Shown here piece after piece: positions 8,994 to 17,560 of a DNA stretch of 64,000 bases (position 1 is its first letter; each line of letters starts with the position of its first letter). This DNA is from Pseudomonadota bacterium. Lineage in GTDB: Bacteria > Pseudomonadota > Alphaproteobacteria > Rhizobiales > Aestuariivirgaceae. The notes under the pieces are model-generated. The model was not told where the DNA came from. It saw only the letters and a list, made by a program, of their open reading frames with translations, and ran no database searches. Made by a program: the position numbers and the translations under genes. Location: the NCBI GenBank assembly GCA_020161855.1, contig JAIUNJ010000002.1, positions 536,529-600,528 on the forward strand, in the 5' to 3' direction.

Positions 8994-10574
8994 CTATGCG
9001 GAAACGCCGTCGCGGACGAGCTTGTAGATGATCGCGTCGAGCAGCGCCTGGAAGGACGCCTCGACGATATTGGGGGAGACCCCCACAGTGAACCAGCGGT
9101 TGCCGCCGCTGTCCCTGCTTTCGATCAGAACCCGGGTGGTGGCGCCCGTGCCGCCGTTGAGGATACGGACCTTGAAATCCACCAGTTCCATGTCATCGAT
9201 GTGTTTCTGGAACTTGCCCAGGTCCTTGCGGAGCGCCACGTCCAGCGCGTTCACAGGGCCGTTGCCCTCGCCCGCGTTGATGAAGATCTCGCCGTCGACC
9301 TTCACCTTCACCACGGCTTCCGAGAGCATCTCGCCATTGCGCTGCTCCACCATGGTGCGGAAGGAGATGATGTCGAAGTAGTGCGGCACCGAGCCGAGGG
9401 TGCGCCGGGCCAGAAGCTCGAAGGAAGCATCGGCGCCATCATAGGCATAGCCTTGCGCCTCGCGTTCCTTCACGTCGCGCAGCAGCGCATCGAGGCGCGG
9501 GTCCGCCCTGTCGATGCGCAGGCCGATCCGCTCCAGTTCAGCGAGGAGGTTCGATTTTCCGGCCTGGTCGGAGATCAGGATGCGGCGGCGGTTGCCCACC
9601 GTTTCCGGCGGCACATGCTCATAGGTTTCCGGCTCCTTGGCCAGTGCCGAGGCATGGATGCCGGCCTTGGTGGCAAAGGCGCTTTTGCCGACATAGGGGG
9701 CTTGCGCATTGGGCGAGCGGTTCAGCAGCTCATCGAAGGCGCGCGCCGTTGCCGTCAGCTCCTTGAGTTTGGCATCGTCGACGCCGGTCTCGAAGCGCTT
9801 GCGGTAGTGCGGCTTCAGCGACAGCGTGCCGATGATGGACACAAGATTGGCATTGCCGCAGCGCTCCCCGATGCCGTTGAGCGTGCCCTGGATCTGGCAG
9901 GCCCCGGCATCGATGGCGGCGAGTGAATTGGCCACCGCATGGTCGGTGTCGTTGTGGGCGTGGATGCCGAGGAAATCGCCGGGCACAGTCTTGGTGACGG
10001 CCCGCACGACCTCAGAAACTTCCGACGGCAGCGTGCCGCCATTGGTGTCACAGAGCACGATCCAGCGCGCACCCGCCTCGTAGGCCGCCTTGGCGCATGC
10101 CACGGCATAGGCCGGGTTGGCCTTGTAGCCATCGAAGAAATGCTCGCAGTCGATCAGCACTTCCTTGCCCGCCTCCTTGGCCGCAAGCACGGTGTCGCGG
10201 ATCGCCTCAAGGTTTTCCTCGTTGCTGCAGCCCAGCGCCACGCGCACGTGGTAATCCCATGACTTGGCAACGAAGCAGGCCGCCTTGGCCTTGGCCTGGA
10301 TGACGGCCTGAAGCCCGGCATCATTGGAGGCCGAGCGGCCCACGCGCTTGGTCATGCCGAATGCGGTGAAGGTGGCATGGCTCTGCCGCGGCGCGGAAAA
10401 CAGCGCCACATCCGTCGGGTTGCCGCCGGCATAGCCGCCTTCGATGTAGTCGATCCCGATCTTGTCGAGCAGGCTCATGACGACCAGCTTGTCGTCGAGG
10501 GAAAAATCAACACCCGGCGTCTGCTGGCCATCGCGCAGCGTCGTGTCGAAGAGATGGATGCGTTGGCGGGTCAT
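8994..10574 (-). CDS. cimA: (R)-citramalate synthase
   Basis: Condenses acetyl-CoA and pyruvate to citramalate, a threonine-independent route to 2-ketobutyrate and isoleucine. The N-terminal TIM barrel begins IHLFDTTLRDGQQTPGVDFS and contains the metal-ligand HAHNDTDHAVANS. A linker and a C-terminal LeuA-type regulatory domain (about residues 390-520) complete 526 residues. The length and the GGYAGGNPTD segment fit the CimA (TIGR00977) subfamily rather than 2-isopropylmalate synthase. Its ATG overlaps the stop of the preceding 44-codon gene (ATGA), with AAGG 8 bases upstream, so it is coupled to the cysS unit. Confidence 0.92.
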   Translation of the reverse strand: MTRQRIHLFDTTLRDGQQTPGVDFSLDDKLVVMSLLDKIGIDYIEGGYAGGNPTDVALFSAPRQSHATFTAFGMTKRVGRSASNDAGLQAVIQAKAKAACFVAKSWDYHVRVALGCSNEENLEAIRDTVLAAKEAGKEVLIDCEHFFDGYKANPAYAVACAKAAYEAGARWIVLCDTNGGTLPSEVSEVVRAVTKTVPGDFLGIHAHNDTDHAVANSLAAIDAGACQIQGTLNGIGERCGNANLVSIIGTLSLKPHYRKRFETGVDDAKLKELTATARAFDELLNRSPNAQAPYVGKSAFATKAGIHASALAKEPETYEHVPPETVGNRRRILISDQAGKSNLLAELERIGLRIDRADPRLDALLRDVKEREAQGYAYDGADASFELLARRTLGSVPHYFDIISFRTMVEQRNGEMLSEAVVKVKVDGEIFINAGEGNGPVNALDVALRKDLGKFQKHIDDMELVDFKVRILNGGTGATTRVLIESRDSGGNRWFTVGVSPNIVEASFQALLDAIIYKLVRDGVSA

Positions 10575-10708
10575 CAGATCAGGCCTTGATAGCGGAGTGC
10601 GATATAGACAATGAGCGCAACGGCGATCAGCTTGAGCGCGATATAGCCGAGCCAGCGCCTGGGGAACGGAAGCGAGTTCCGCCAGTCCTTCTTGTCGGTA
10701 GCGTTCAT
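10574..10708 (-). CDS. 44-residue single-pass membrane peptide between cysS and cimA
   Basis: Reading the minus strand gives [10 protein letters not shown], a proline/arginine turn (LPFPRRW), one hydrophobic helix (about residues 20-39) and a short RYQGLI tail. GGGAGG lies 7 bases before the ATG. The ATG overlaps the cysS TGA and its own TGA overlaps the cimA ATG, both as ATGA. This double coupling and regular codon use argue that it is a genuine gene, although it is short enough for gene callers to miss. N-terminus-in topology is likely from the positive charges. Function unknown. Confidence 0.72.
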   Translation of the reverse strand: MNATDKKDWRNSLPFPRRWLGYIALKLIAVALIVYIALRYQGLI

Positions 10709-12171
10709 CGTTTCACCTCCCAGCTGGTCGTGCCGTCCTTGTTGTCCTTGATGGCAATGCCCATGCCGGCGAGTTCATCGCGGATGCGGTCGCTCTCAGC
10801 CCAGTTCTTGGCCTTGCGCGCTTCGAGGCGGGCGGCGATTTGTGTAGTGATCGCCTCGATCTCGATCCCCAGGCGGTTGGCTTGCATTTCTTTGACTACC
10901 CGAGACCTGATTGACTGCATTTCATCTTGAGAGAATCTCGGCAGATCCAGAAACCACTGAACTTCACGATCTGGAAACATTCCGAGAAACCCTAGATCAG
11001 CGCCAAGCTGTGCACGAGCAGCTGCACTGCTGCGGCTCCCTGTTTCGCACGAAGAGATAAACTCAAGGGCTGCATTTGTATTTAGATCGTCATACAGCGC
11101 TTGGACGACATCAGCAGAGGGAGGCTGGACGAAATTTTTCGTCGTCTCATTCTGAAGAATTTCGCTCCAAGTCCCTATCTTGCTTTCTGCTTCGGTAAGC
11201 CTAGCCAAGGAAAAATCTATCGGCTCCCGGTAGTTTGTCATAAGCATGGCGAGCCGCAACACCTCTCCAGGCCATTTGCGTCCACCGAATTTTTCAGTGT
11301 TGAGCAGCTCACTAATCGTCACGAAATTCCCCAGGCTCTTGGACATCTTCTGTCCTTCCACCTGCAGGAAGCCGTTGTGCATCCAGTAATTCGCCATGAC
11401 CTTCGTGCCATGGGCGCAGCGCGATTGTGCCAGTTCATTCTCGTGATGCGGGAAGATGAGATCGAGCCCGCCGCCATGGATATCGAAGACTTCGCCGAGA
11501 TGCGCCTTGCTCATCACCGAGCATTCGATGTGCCAGCCGGGGCGGCCCCGTCCCCAGGGTGACTCCCAGCCCGGCTCATGCGGTTCCGATTGCTTCCACA
11601 GCACGAAGTCGGCCGGGTTCTTCTTGTGGGCGTCGACGGCGACACGCGCACCCGCCACCTGCTCGTCGAGCTTGCGGTGCGAGAGCTGGCCATAGTCCGG
11701 CATGGCACCCACATCGAACAGCACCTCACCTTCTGCCTGATAGGCATGGCCCCTGGCGATCAGTGCTTCGATCATGCTGATCATCCCGGCGATGTGCTCG
11801 GTGGCGCGTGGCTGGAATTCAGGCCGCAGGCAGCCGAGGGCCGTCACGTCCTTCTGGTATTGTTCATAGGTTGTCTCGGTCACGCGGCGGATGGCATCGT
11901 TCAGCGGCACGCCGGGATAGTCGCGCAGCGCCCGCGCGTTGATCTTGTCATCGACGTCGGTGATGTTGCGCACATAGGTGACGTGGTTCTCGCCGTAGAG
12001 GTGGCGCAGCAGGCGGTAGAGCACATCGAAGACGATTGCCGGCCGCGCATTGCCGATATGGGCGAAGTCGTAGACCGTGGGCCCGCAGACATACATGCGC
12101 ACGTTCTTCGGGTCCAAGGGGGTGAATTCCTCCTTGCTCCGGGTCAGCGTGTTGTAGATGCGAAGTGTCAT
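10705..12171 (-). CDS. cysS: Cysteinyl-tRNA synthetase
   Basis: Charges tRNA-Cys. The class I signatures are present: HIGN within [16 protein letters not shown] and KMSKS within [11 protein letters not shown]. The zinc-binding catalytic residues are the Cys of [11 protein letters not shown] and the GWHIECS segment. At 488 residues it is of usual length with the C-terminal DALR and anticodon-binding domains. The reading frame is intact throughout, but roughly 10885-11335 has markedly lower GC and different codon choice than the rest of the gene (see the separate entry). It heads the cysS / small peptide / cimA unit. Confidence 0.97.
   Translation of the reverse strand: MTLRIYNTLTRSKEEFTPLDPKNVRMYVCGPTVYDFAHIGNARPAIVFDVLYRLLRHLYGENHVTYVRNITDVDDKINARALRDYPGVPLNDAIRRVTETTYEQYQKDVTALGCLRPEFQPRATEHIAGMISMIEALIARGHAYQAEGEVLFDVGAMPDYGQLSHRKLDEQVAGARVAVDAHKKNPADFVLWKQSEPHEPGWESPWGRGRPGWHIECSVMSKAHLGEVFDIHGGGLDLIFPHHENELAQSRCAHGTKVMANYWMHNGFLQVEGQKMSKSLGNFVTISELLNTEKFGGRKWPGEVLRLAMLMTNYREPIDFSLARLTEAESKIGTWSEILQNETTKNFVQPPSADVVQALYDDLNTNAALEFISSCETGSRSSAAARAQLGADLGFLGMFPDREVQWFLDLPRFSQDEMQSIRSRVVKEMQANRLGIEIEAITTQIAARLEARKAKNWAESDRIRDELAGMGIAIKDNKDGTTSWEVKR
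10885..11335 (-). other. Compositionally foreign segment inside cysS (putative recombination tract)
   Basis: By hand count 10921-11340 is about 50 percent G+C, whereas flanking blocks such as 11401-11520 are about 59 percent and most of the window looks higher. On the coding strand the tract uses AGA, AGG, CTA, TTT, GGA, CCA, TCA, CAA and GTA codons that are rare around it. The right edge falls just after the KMSKSLGNF coding region and the left edge near the codons for [10 protein letters not shown]. The frame is never broken. This looks like a homologous replacement of the DALR and anticodon-binding part by a divergent allele. Confidence 0.65.
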
Positions 12172-12443
12172 GGGGTTCCTCGGAGGCTGGCTCCGGGATC
12201 GCTTTGCTTCAGTTCAGGACAAGCGGCGCCGTGCCAGCGGGTTATGCGCTAGGTGCAGATAATAATGCCGCAAATGTTAACGGCATGCTGGCGGGCGGAA
12301 TTCATCGCGGCGCACCATGCCGGAAAGCCCCCCTTGCCGTCAAGCGAGGGCTGAAAGACGGTTGCCATGCCGTTTCCGGGCGTGTGATTGCCGTGCCCCG
12401 GTGCTATCAGCCTCGGCGCGCCTTCCCCTTCGAGTCCCGTTCC

Positions 12444-13337
12444 ATGTCCGCCGTCTCCCCTGCCCAGCACCGGCTGGGCCTTATCGTTGTCGCCGCGGCC
12501 GCCCTCTGCTGGTCCATGGGCGGCTATTTCACCCGTATCATCGGGGCGGACCTGATGACGCTGCTGTTCTGGCGCGGCATCTTCTCGGGCAGTGCCGTCC
12601 TCATCATGTATTGCCTGCTGGAACGGCGCTTCGCGCTTGGTGACCTGCGCAGGCTGGGGTGGCCCGGGCTTGGTGTCGCCTTCTTCAGCGCCACGTCGAT
12701 GATCTGCGGCATCGGCGCCATTCGTTACACCTCGGTTGCCGATGCCATGGTCATCTATGCCACGGCTCCGTTCATGGCGGCGGGGCTTGCCTGGCTCATC
12801 TTTGGCGAGCGCAGCAGCCGCATGACGATCCTTGCCGCCATCACCGCACTTGTGGGTGTCGTCATCATGCTCTGGGGGTCGTCCTGGGGCGGATCGATGT
12901 TCGGCAAGCTGCTGGCGGTCTTCATGGCCCTCAGCATGGCCAGCTTCTCGGTTTTGATGCGCGGGCACCGCGACCTGCCGATGATGCTCGCCATGGCGCT
13001 GTCAGGCTATCTCGTCAGCATTTTCTGCTTTGCCTTCGCCGATCCCATGGGTGTGAGCCTCACGGATTTCGGGCTCATCGCCATTTTCGGCGTGGTTCAG
13101 AATGCGCTTGGCCTGTTCTTCTACACGCTGGGCACAAAGCGCGTCACGGCGGGCGAGGCCACGCTGCTTGCCTCGCTGGAAGTGCCCTTCACACCATTGT
13201 GGGTCTGGCTCTTCCTGGGAGAGGCGCCGCCGGCAGCAACCATGCTCGGCGGCACCATCGTGCTTGTTGCCCTGTTCAGCCACATCGGCATGGAGTTTGT
13301 GCGCTCCAGCCGGGCCGTGGCTGCGGCGAGAGGCTAG
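12444..13337 (+). CDS. EamA-family (DMT superfamily) transporter
   Basis: A ten-helix inner-membrane protein (297 residues) made of two EamA repeats, with CWSMGGYFTRIIGADLMTLLFWR in the first helices and EVPFTPLWVWLFLGE near the end. It probably exports a metabolite, but the substrate is unknown. The frame stays open upstream, yet the ATG at 12444 begins just ahead of the first helix, so I use it. The 272-base gap to cysS (12172-12443) presumably holds both promoters and shows no gene. The stop codon shares bases with the stop of the convergent GST (CTAG). Confidence 0.85.
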   Translation: MSAVSPAQHRLGLIVVAAAALCWSMGGYFTRIIGADLMTLLFWRGIFSGSAVLIMYCLLERRFALGDLRRLGWPGLGVAFFSATSMICGIGAIRYTSVADAMVIYATAPFMAAGLAWLIFGERSSRMTILAAITALVGVVIMLWGSSWGGSMFGKLLAVFMALSMASFSVLMRGHRDLPMMLAMALSGYLVSIFCFAFADPMGVSLTDFGLIAIFGVVQNALGLFFYTLGTKRVTAGEATLLASLEVPFTPLWVWLFLGEAPPAATMLGGTIVLVALFSHIGMEFVRSSRAVAAARG

Positions 13338-14029
13338 GCCTTCACCGTCTTGGCGTCCTGGCCGAAGAGCACCTTGCGCTCCTCGTCGGTCATCGGCTTG
13401 GCATAGGACTTGGGCGCCTGGGCATAGGCCTTGACCACGGCGGGCCGTGCCTTGATCGCCTCGAACCAGCGCTTCAGGTTGGGGAAGTCGTCGAGGTTCT
13501 GCTTGTGGTTCTCGTAGGGCACGATCCACGGGTAGGATGCCATGTCGGCAATCGAGTATTCGCCCGCCACGAACTCACGGTCAGCGAGGCGCTTGTTGAG
13601 CACGCCGTAAAGCCGCGCCGTTTCCTTGGTGTAGCGCTCCATGGCATAAGGGATGCGTTCCGGCGCATAGACGTTGAAATGGCCGTTCTGGCCGGCCATG
13701 GGGCCAAGGCCGCCCATCTGCCAGAAGAGCCACTGCATCACTTCGGTGCGCCCGCGCACGTCCTTGGGCAGGAACTTGCCGGTCTTCTCGGCGAGGTATT
13801 GCAGGATGGCGCCAGACTCGAAAATGCTGATCGGCGCGCCGCCATCGGCCGGCGTCTGGTCGACAATGGCCGGCATGCGGTTGTTGGGAGCAATCTTCAG
13901 GAACTCGGGCTTGAACTGGTCGCCCTTGCCGATATCCACCTTGTGGATGGTGTAGGGAAGCCCCGCTTCTTCAAGGAAAATCGTGATCTTGTGGCCGTTT
14001 GGCGTCGGCCAGTAGTGCAGGTCGATCAT
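13334..14029 (-). CDS. Glutathione S-transferase, YfcG/Ure2p-like
   Basis: A cytosolic GST of 231 residues. The thioredoxin-like N-terminal domain contains YWPTPNGHKITIFLEE, the cis-proline region NNRMPAIVD and the glutathione-contacting ES in FESGAILQYLAEK. The all-helical C-terminal domain contains EYSIADMASYPWI. The TPNG active-site region and overall pattern match the nu-class YfcG/YghU group, often active as disulfide-bond reductases. It overlaps the upstream DMT gene tail-to-tail by 4 bases. Specificity is inferred by family. Confidence 0.88.
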   Translation of the reverse strand: MIDLHYWPTPNGHKITIFLEEAGLPYTIHKVDIGKGDQFKPEFLKIAPNNRMPAIVDQTPADGGAPISIFESGAILQYLAEKTGKFLPKDVRGRTEVMQWLFWQMGGLGPMAGQNGHFNVYAPERIPYAMERYTKETARLYGVLNKRLADREFVAGEYSIADMASYPWIVPYENHKQNLDDFPNLKRWFEAIKARPAVVKAYAQAPKSYAKPMTDEERKVLFGQDAKTVKA

Positions 14030-14098
14030 CTGGAATCTCTTCTATTATCTGTAACAGTGTCCGTATCATATGGGCAGCAGCCGCTGGGGGCACAAGCC

Positions 14099-15232
14099 CT
14101 ATTTCGTCCGCCGGAAGGGATAGAGAAACTGCTGCCAATAGCCCGTCGGCACCGGATGGCCGCCAATGCCATAGCCCTTGGGCCAGCGGTCCTCGGGCAT
14201 GTGGTAGGTGCCGAACAGCCTGTCATAGAGCGGGAAATGGATGGCGAAATTGACGTCGATGGCCTCCTTCTCGAGGCCGTGGTGCCAGTGATGGAAGCGC
14301 GGCGTGACGAGGAAGCGCTCGAAGATGCCGAGATTCCAGTTCAGGTTGGCATGCACGAATGTCGAATAGACATAGACGATGAGCAGATAGGTCTGCAGCG
14401 CCGACTCTGTGAAGCCCAGCACGAAGGCCGGTGTCGCGGTGGCGGCACGCAGCACGATGATCTCGAGGAAATGCATGCGCGCGCCGGCAATCCAGTCCAT
14501 GGATTTGGCCGAGTGATGCACGGCATGGAACTTCCACAGGAAGGGCACACGATGGAAGGCGCGATGCACCCAGTACTGCACGAAATCCGTCAGGGCCATG
14601 ATGGCGATGATCTGGATAACGAACGGAAGACCTCCCACCCATTGCCGGAGATCGTTGAAGCTGCCGGTGGCGACCAGTGCTGTTGACGGCGCCAGCGTCG
14701 TGAAGGTCAGCACCTGCACCAGCATCGAGCTGATGAAATAATAGAACAGGTCCTCGCGCCACTCGCCGCGGAAGACAGGCTGCTCCGCGCGATGCGGAAA
14801 GATGCGCTCCAGCGGAATGAAGAGAACGCCGCCGAAGATCACGTTGATGATGAAGAAGTCGAGCCCGAAGAAAACACGGTGGCCACCGGTGAGATCGCCG
14901 ATCTGTGGCATGGCGCCCCAGAGCGAGGCCACCAGCGTGATGACGATGGTCAGCGTGCCAAGCAGCTTCTTGTCGCGCAGCGTCAGGCTCAGTGTGCCGC
15001 AGAAGAAGGCGGCGATCATCGTGGCAAACAGGATCGGCTTGAGCAGGCTCTGGCTGTGCAAGGCCGAGAGTTCCGGCATGCCGAGAAGTGCGGGCTGGCG
15101 CAAGATGAAGACAAGGAAGAGTGCGCCCAGTGCCAGGGCAAAGCCGAGCACACCGGCAATCCAGCCGCTGCCGAAGCGCCTGAGTTCTTCGGGCGCTTCG
15201 AGTTCAGCTCTGAGGTTCTTGCGCAGGGACAT
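14099..15232 (-). CDS. Sterol desaturase/fatty acid hydroxylase superfamily membrane protein
   Basis: An integral membrane di-iron oxygenase of 377 residues with several N-terminal helices. The histidine clusters HRAFH, FHAVHH and HHWHH, plus a late GTYH, together provide the eight-His iron-binding set of the superfamily. Bacterial members hydroxylate or desaturate lipids such as carotenoids, hopanoids or fatty acids. The substrate here cannot be told, and no lipid pathway genes adjoin it. GGAG 4 bases before the ATG supports the start. Confidence 0.85.
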   Translation of the reverse strand: MSLRKNLRAELEAPEELRRFGSGWIAGVLGFALALGALFLVFILRQPALLGMPELSALHSQSLLKPILFATMIAAFFCGTLSLTLRDKKLLGTLTIVITLVASLWGAMPQIGDLTGGHRVFFGLDFFIINVIFGGVLFIPLERIFPHRAEQPVFRGEWREDLFYYFISSMLVQVLTFTTLAPSTALVATGSFNDLRQWVGGLPFVIQIIAIMALTDFVQYWVHRAFHRVPFLWKFHAVHHSAKSMDWIAGARMHFLEIIVLRAATATPAFVLGFTESALQTYLLIVYVYSTFVHANLNWNLGIFERFLVTPRFHHWHHGLEKEAIDVNFAIHFPLYDRLFGTYHMPEDRWPKGYGIGGHPVPTGYWQQFLYPFRRTK

Positions 15233-15298
15233 GGGGGCTCCGTCTGGAAAGGATCAGCTTTCTAGCTCAATCATCGGCCCCCGTCACGGAGGGGGCCT

Positions 15299-15760
15299 TT
15301 AGCCCTGTGCCTTGATGGCCGCAATGGTGTTGAGCGAATCAACCACCGCTGCCGCCGCCTCCCGGCCCTTGTTGTGCTTGTCGTCGAGGCTCCGCACTGT
15401 GGCCTGCTGCTCGGTGTAGGTGGTGAGCACGCCGAAGGCCAAGGGCACCTTCGTGGCCAGTGTCGCGCGCATCAGGCCTGCCCCGGCATTCTCGCTGATG
15501 TATTCGAAGTGGGCCGTATCGCCCTTGGTCACGCAGCCCAGGCACACAACGCCGTCAAAGCGCCCGGTCTCGGCCAGGGTCTTGGCGATCAGCGGGATCT
15601 CGAAAGCGCCGGGTGCCGGATAGATGTGAGCATCGGGAACAGCGATGCCCTGTTCCTTGAGATAGGCGAGCGCGCCGCGCTTCAATCCTTCCGTAACTTC
15701 TGCATTGAAGCGGCTGACGACGAGTGCGATCCGCCACTTGCTGGTCTGGGTGTTGGCCAT
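15299..15760 (-). CDS. ribH: 6,7-dimethyl-8-ribityllumazine synthase
   Basis: Penultimate step of riboflavin synthesis: joins 5-amino-6-ribitylaminouracil with 3,4-dihydroxy-2-butanone 4-phosphate. The 153-residue protein has the substrate-binding SRFN, the GAFEIP loop and the catalytic TKGDTAHFEY region with its histidine. It is the last gene of the ribD-ribE-ribBA-ribH operon on the minus strand, 16 bases after ribBA. Confidence 0.96.
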   Translation of the reverse strand: MANTQTSKWRIALVVSRFNAEVTEGLKRGALAYLKEQGIAVPDAHIYPAPGAFEIPLIAKTLAETGRFDGVVCLGCVTKGDTAHFEYISENAGAGLMRATLATKVPLAFGVLTTYTEQQATVRSLDDKHNKGREAAAAVVDSLNTIAAIKAQG

Positions 15761-15776
15761 GGTTCTGTTCCTCTGT

Positions 15777-16973
15777 TTATTGCGGGATGAAATGTCCGAG
15801 CCTGTCGCGCTTGGTGGCGAGATAGGAGGCGTTGAAAGGGTTGCTGGCGATCACCAGCGGCACCTGCTCCACGACATCGAGGCCCAGGTCGGCAAGGGCC
15901 CGTGTCTTGTCCGGATTGTTGGAGAGCAGGCGAAGCCGGTTGACCCCGAGTGAGCGCAGGATGCCTGCGGCAGCGCTGTAGTCGCGCTCGTCGACGCCGA
16001 AGCCCAGGGCCGTGTTGGCATCGATCGTGTCATGGCCCCGGTCCTGCAAGGCATAGGCCTTGATCTTGTTGGCAAGGCCGATGCCGCGGCCCTCCTGATT
16101 GCGCAGATAGACGAGAACGCCGCCTTCGCTTTCGGAAATGAGCTGCAGGGCCTTCTGCAATTGCGGGCCGCAGTCGCAGCGCAGCGAGCCCAGCGCCTCG
16201 CCTGTCAGGCATTCGGAGTGAACCCGCACGAGCGGCACCTCGGGAAGCGGATGCTTCACCAGTGCCAGATGCTCGCCCTCGCCGATCACCTCGTGGAAGG
16301 CATGGATGCGCAGCGGCTCGTCGGTGAAGGACGATGGCAGATCGGCCTGCGCCACTTCGCGCACATTGATCTCGCTGCGCTTCCGGTGCCGGACGATCTG
16401 CTCGATGGTCAGGATGGGAAGCCCGTGCGTCTTGGCGAAAATCTCGAGATCCGGGCGGCGCGCCATCTCGCCATCATCGCGCATGATCTCGCAGATGACG
16501 CCGGCAGGCCGCAGCCCCGCCAGCCGCATCAGATCGACAGCACCCTCGGTGTGACCGGTGCGTTTCAGAACGCCACCCTCTGCCGCACGCAGCGGGAAGA
16601 TATGGCCGGGCGACACGATATCACCGGGCTGCGCCTTCGGATCGATGGCGGTGGCAATGGTGCGGGCCCGGTCGGCGGCGGAGATACCGGTCGAAATCCC
16701 CTCGCGCGCCTCGATCGAGATGGTGAAAGCGGTCGAACGCCTTGCACCATTATTGTGGGTCATCGGCGGCAGGCCGAACTTGTCGATCATGTCGGCGGCC
16801 ATCGAAAGGCAGATCAGTCCACGGCCATGCCTGGCCATGAAGTTGACGGCATCGGCGGTGGCGAATTCCGCGGCAACGACGATGTCGCCCTCGTTCTCGC
16901 GGTCCTCGTCATCGACGAGCACGATCATGCCGCCGCGGCGCAGGTGTTCTAGGGCTTCAGATAGGGCAGACAT
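15777..16973 (-). CDS. ribBA: Bifunctional 3,4-dihydroxy-2-butanone 4-phosphate synthase / GTP cyclohydrolase II-type protein
   Basis: A two-domain riboflavin enzyme of 398 residues. The RibB domain (about 1-205) has DDEDRENEGDIV and the ribulose-5-phosphate site HTEGAVDL. The RibA-type domain (about 210-398) has the zinc cysteines in CLTGEALGSLRCDCG, the EGRGIGL motif and RLLSNNP. Both active sites look intact. The frame runs open further upstream, but the ATG at 16973 gives the canonical N-terminus MSALSEALEHLRRGG. It overlaps the end of ribE by 25 bases. Confidence 0.95.
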   Translation of the reverse strand: MSALSEALEHLRRGGMIVLVDDEDRENEGDIVVAAEFATADAVNFMARHGRGLICLSMAADMIDKFGLPPMTHNNGARRSTAFTISIEAREGISTGISAADRARTIATAIDPKAQPGDIVSPGHIFPLRAAEGGVLKRTGHTEGAVDLMRLAGLRPAGVICEIMRDDGEMARRPDLEIFAKTHGLPILTIEQIVRHRKRSEINVREVAQADLPSSFTDEPLRIHAFHEVIGEGEHLALVKHPLPEVPLVRVHSECLTGEALGSLRCDCGPQLQKALQLISESEGGVLVYLRNQEGRGIGLANKIKAYALQDRGHDTIDANTALGFGVDERDYSAAAGILRSLGVNRLRLLSNNPDKTRALADLGLDVVEQVPLVIASNPFNASYLATKRDRLGHFIPQ

Positions 16974-17560
16974 AGGCGCTCCACATATTTCGCCATCACA
17001 TCGACTTCGACATTGATGGCGTCTCCGGGCCTTGCGGCATGGAGATTGGTGTGTTCCCAGGTGTGGGGGATGATGGTGATGCCGATCCGCGACTGGCCAT
17101 TGCCCAGCGCCGCGAGGCTGTTGATTGTCAGGCTGATGCCATTGAAGGCGATGGAGCCTTTTTCCACGCAATAGCGGGCCAGTGAATCCGGCACATCGAA
17201 GAAGAGCCGCCATGACCCCTCGTCGGCAATCACCTCAGCCAGTGTCGCCATGCCGTCCACATGGCCCTGCACGAGATGACCCGACAGCCTCGTGTTCAGG
17301 CTTACAGCCCGTTCCAGATTGACTTTGCTGCCCATCACAATGGTCGAAAGATTGGTGCGCGCCAGCGTTTCCGGGCTGGCATAGAAATCGGCAACCCCCA
17401 CGGCATCGAAAGATACAACGGTGAGGCACACGCCATTGACGGCGATGCTCTCGCCCAGTTCGAGACCGGCGAAGCCCGTTTCGATCCGGCAGTTCAGCCC
17501 GCCCGTTCCATGGTCGGCCCGGCTGACGGAAGCGACGCGCTCAATGATGCCTGAAAACAT
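16949..17560 (-). CDS. ribE: Riboflavin synthase, alpha subunit
   Basis: Dismutates two lumazine molecules into riboflavin. The protein (203 residues) has the two tandem lumazine-binding barrels. The first begins MFSGIIERVAS and contains IAVNGVCLTV, and the second contains LVQGHVDG and IAFNGISLTI. The family's invariant MFSGI start fixes the ATG at 17560, inside the end of ribD (20-base overlap). It is the second gene of the riboswitch-controlled operon. Confidence 0.95.
   Translation of the reverse strand: MFSGIIERVASVSRADHGTGGLNCRIETGFAGLELGESIAVNGVCLTVVSFDAVGVADFYASPETLARTNLSTIVMGSKVNLERAVSLNTRLSGHLVQGHVDGMATLAEVIADEGSWRLFFDVPDSLARYCVEKGSIAFNGISLTINSLAALGNGQSRIGITIIPHTWEHTNLHAARPGDAINVEVDVMAKYVERLCLPYLKP

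Noticed and set aside
10885-11335. Insertion sequence or intron inside cysS
   Set aside because: There are no terminal repeats, no stop codons and no length excess; the protein is of normal length, so allelic replacement is the better reading.
12659-14686. 675-codon plus-strand open frame over the GST and sterol-desaturase region
   Set aside because: It lies opposite two well-recognised minus-strand genes; it is a GC-driven antisense frame with no motifs of its own.
16974-17213. Longer N-terminus for ribBA
   Set aside because: It is the ribE coding region read in another frame; the canonical start is at 16973.
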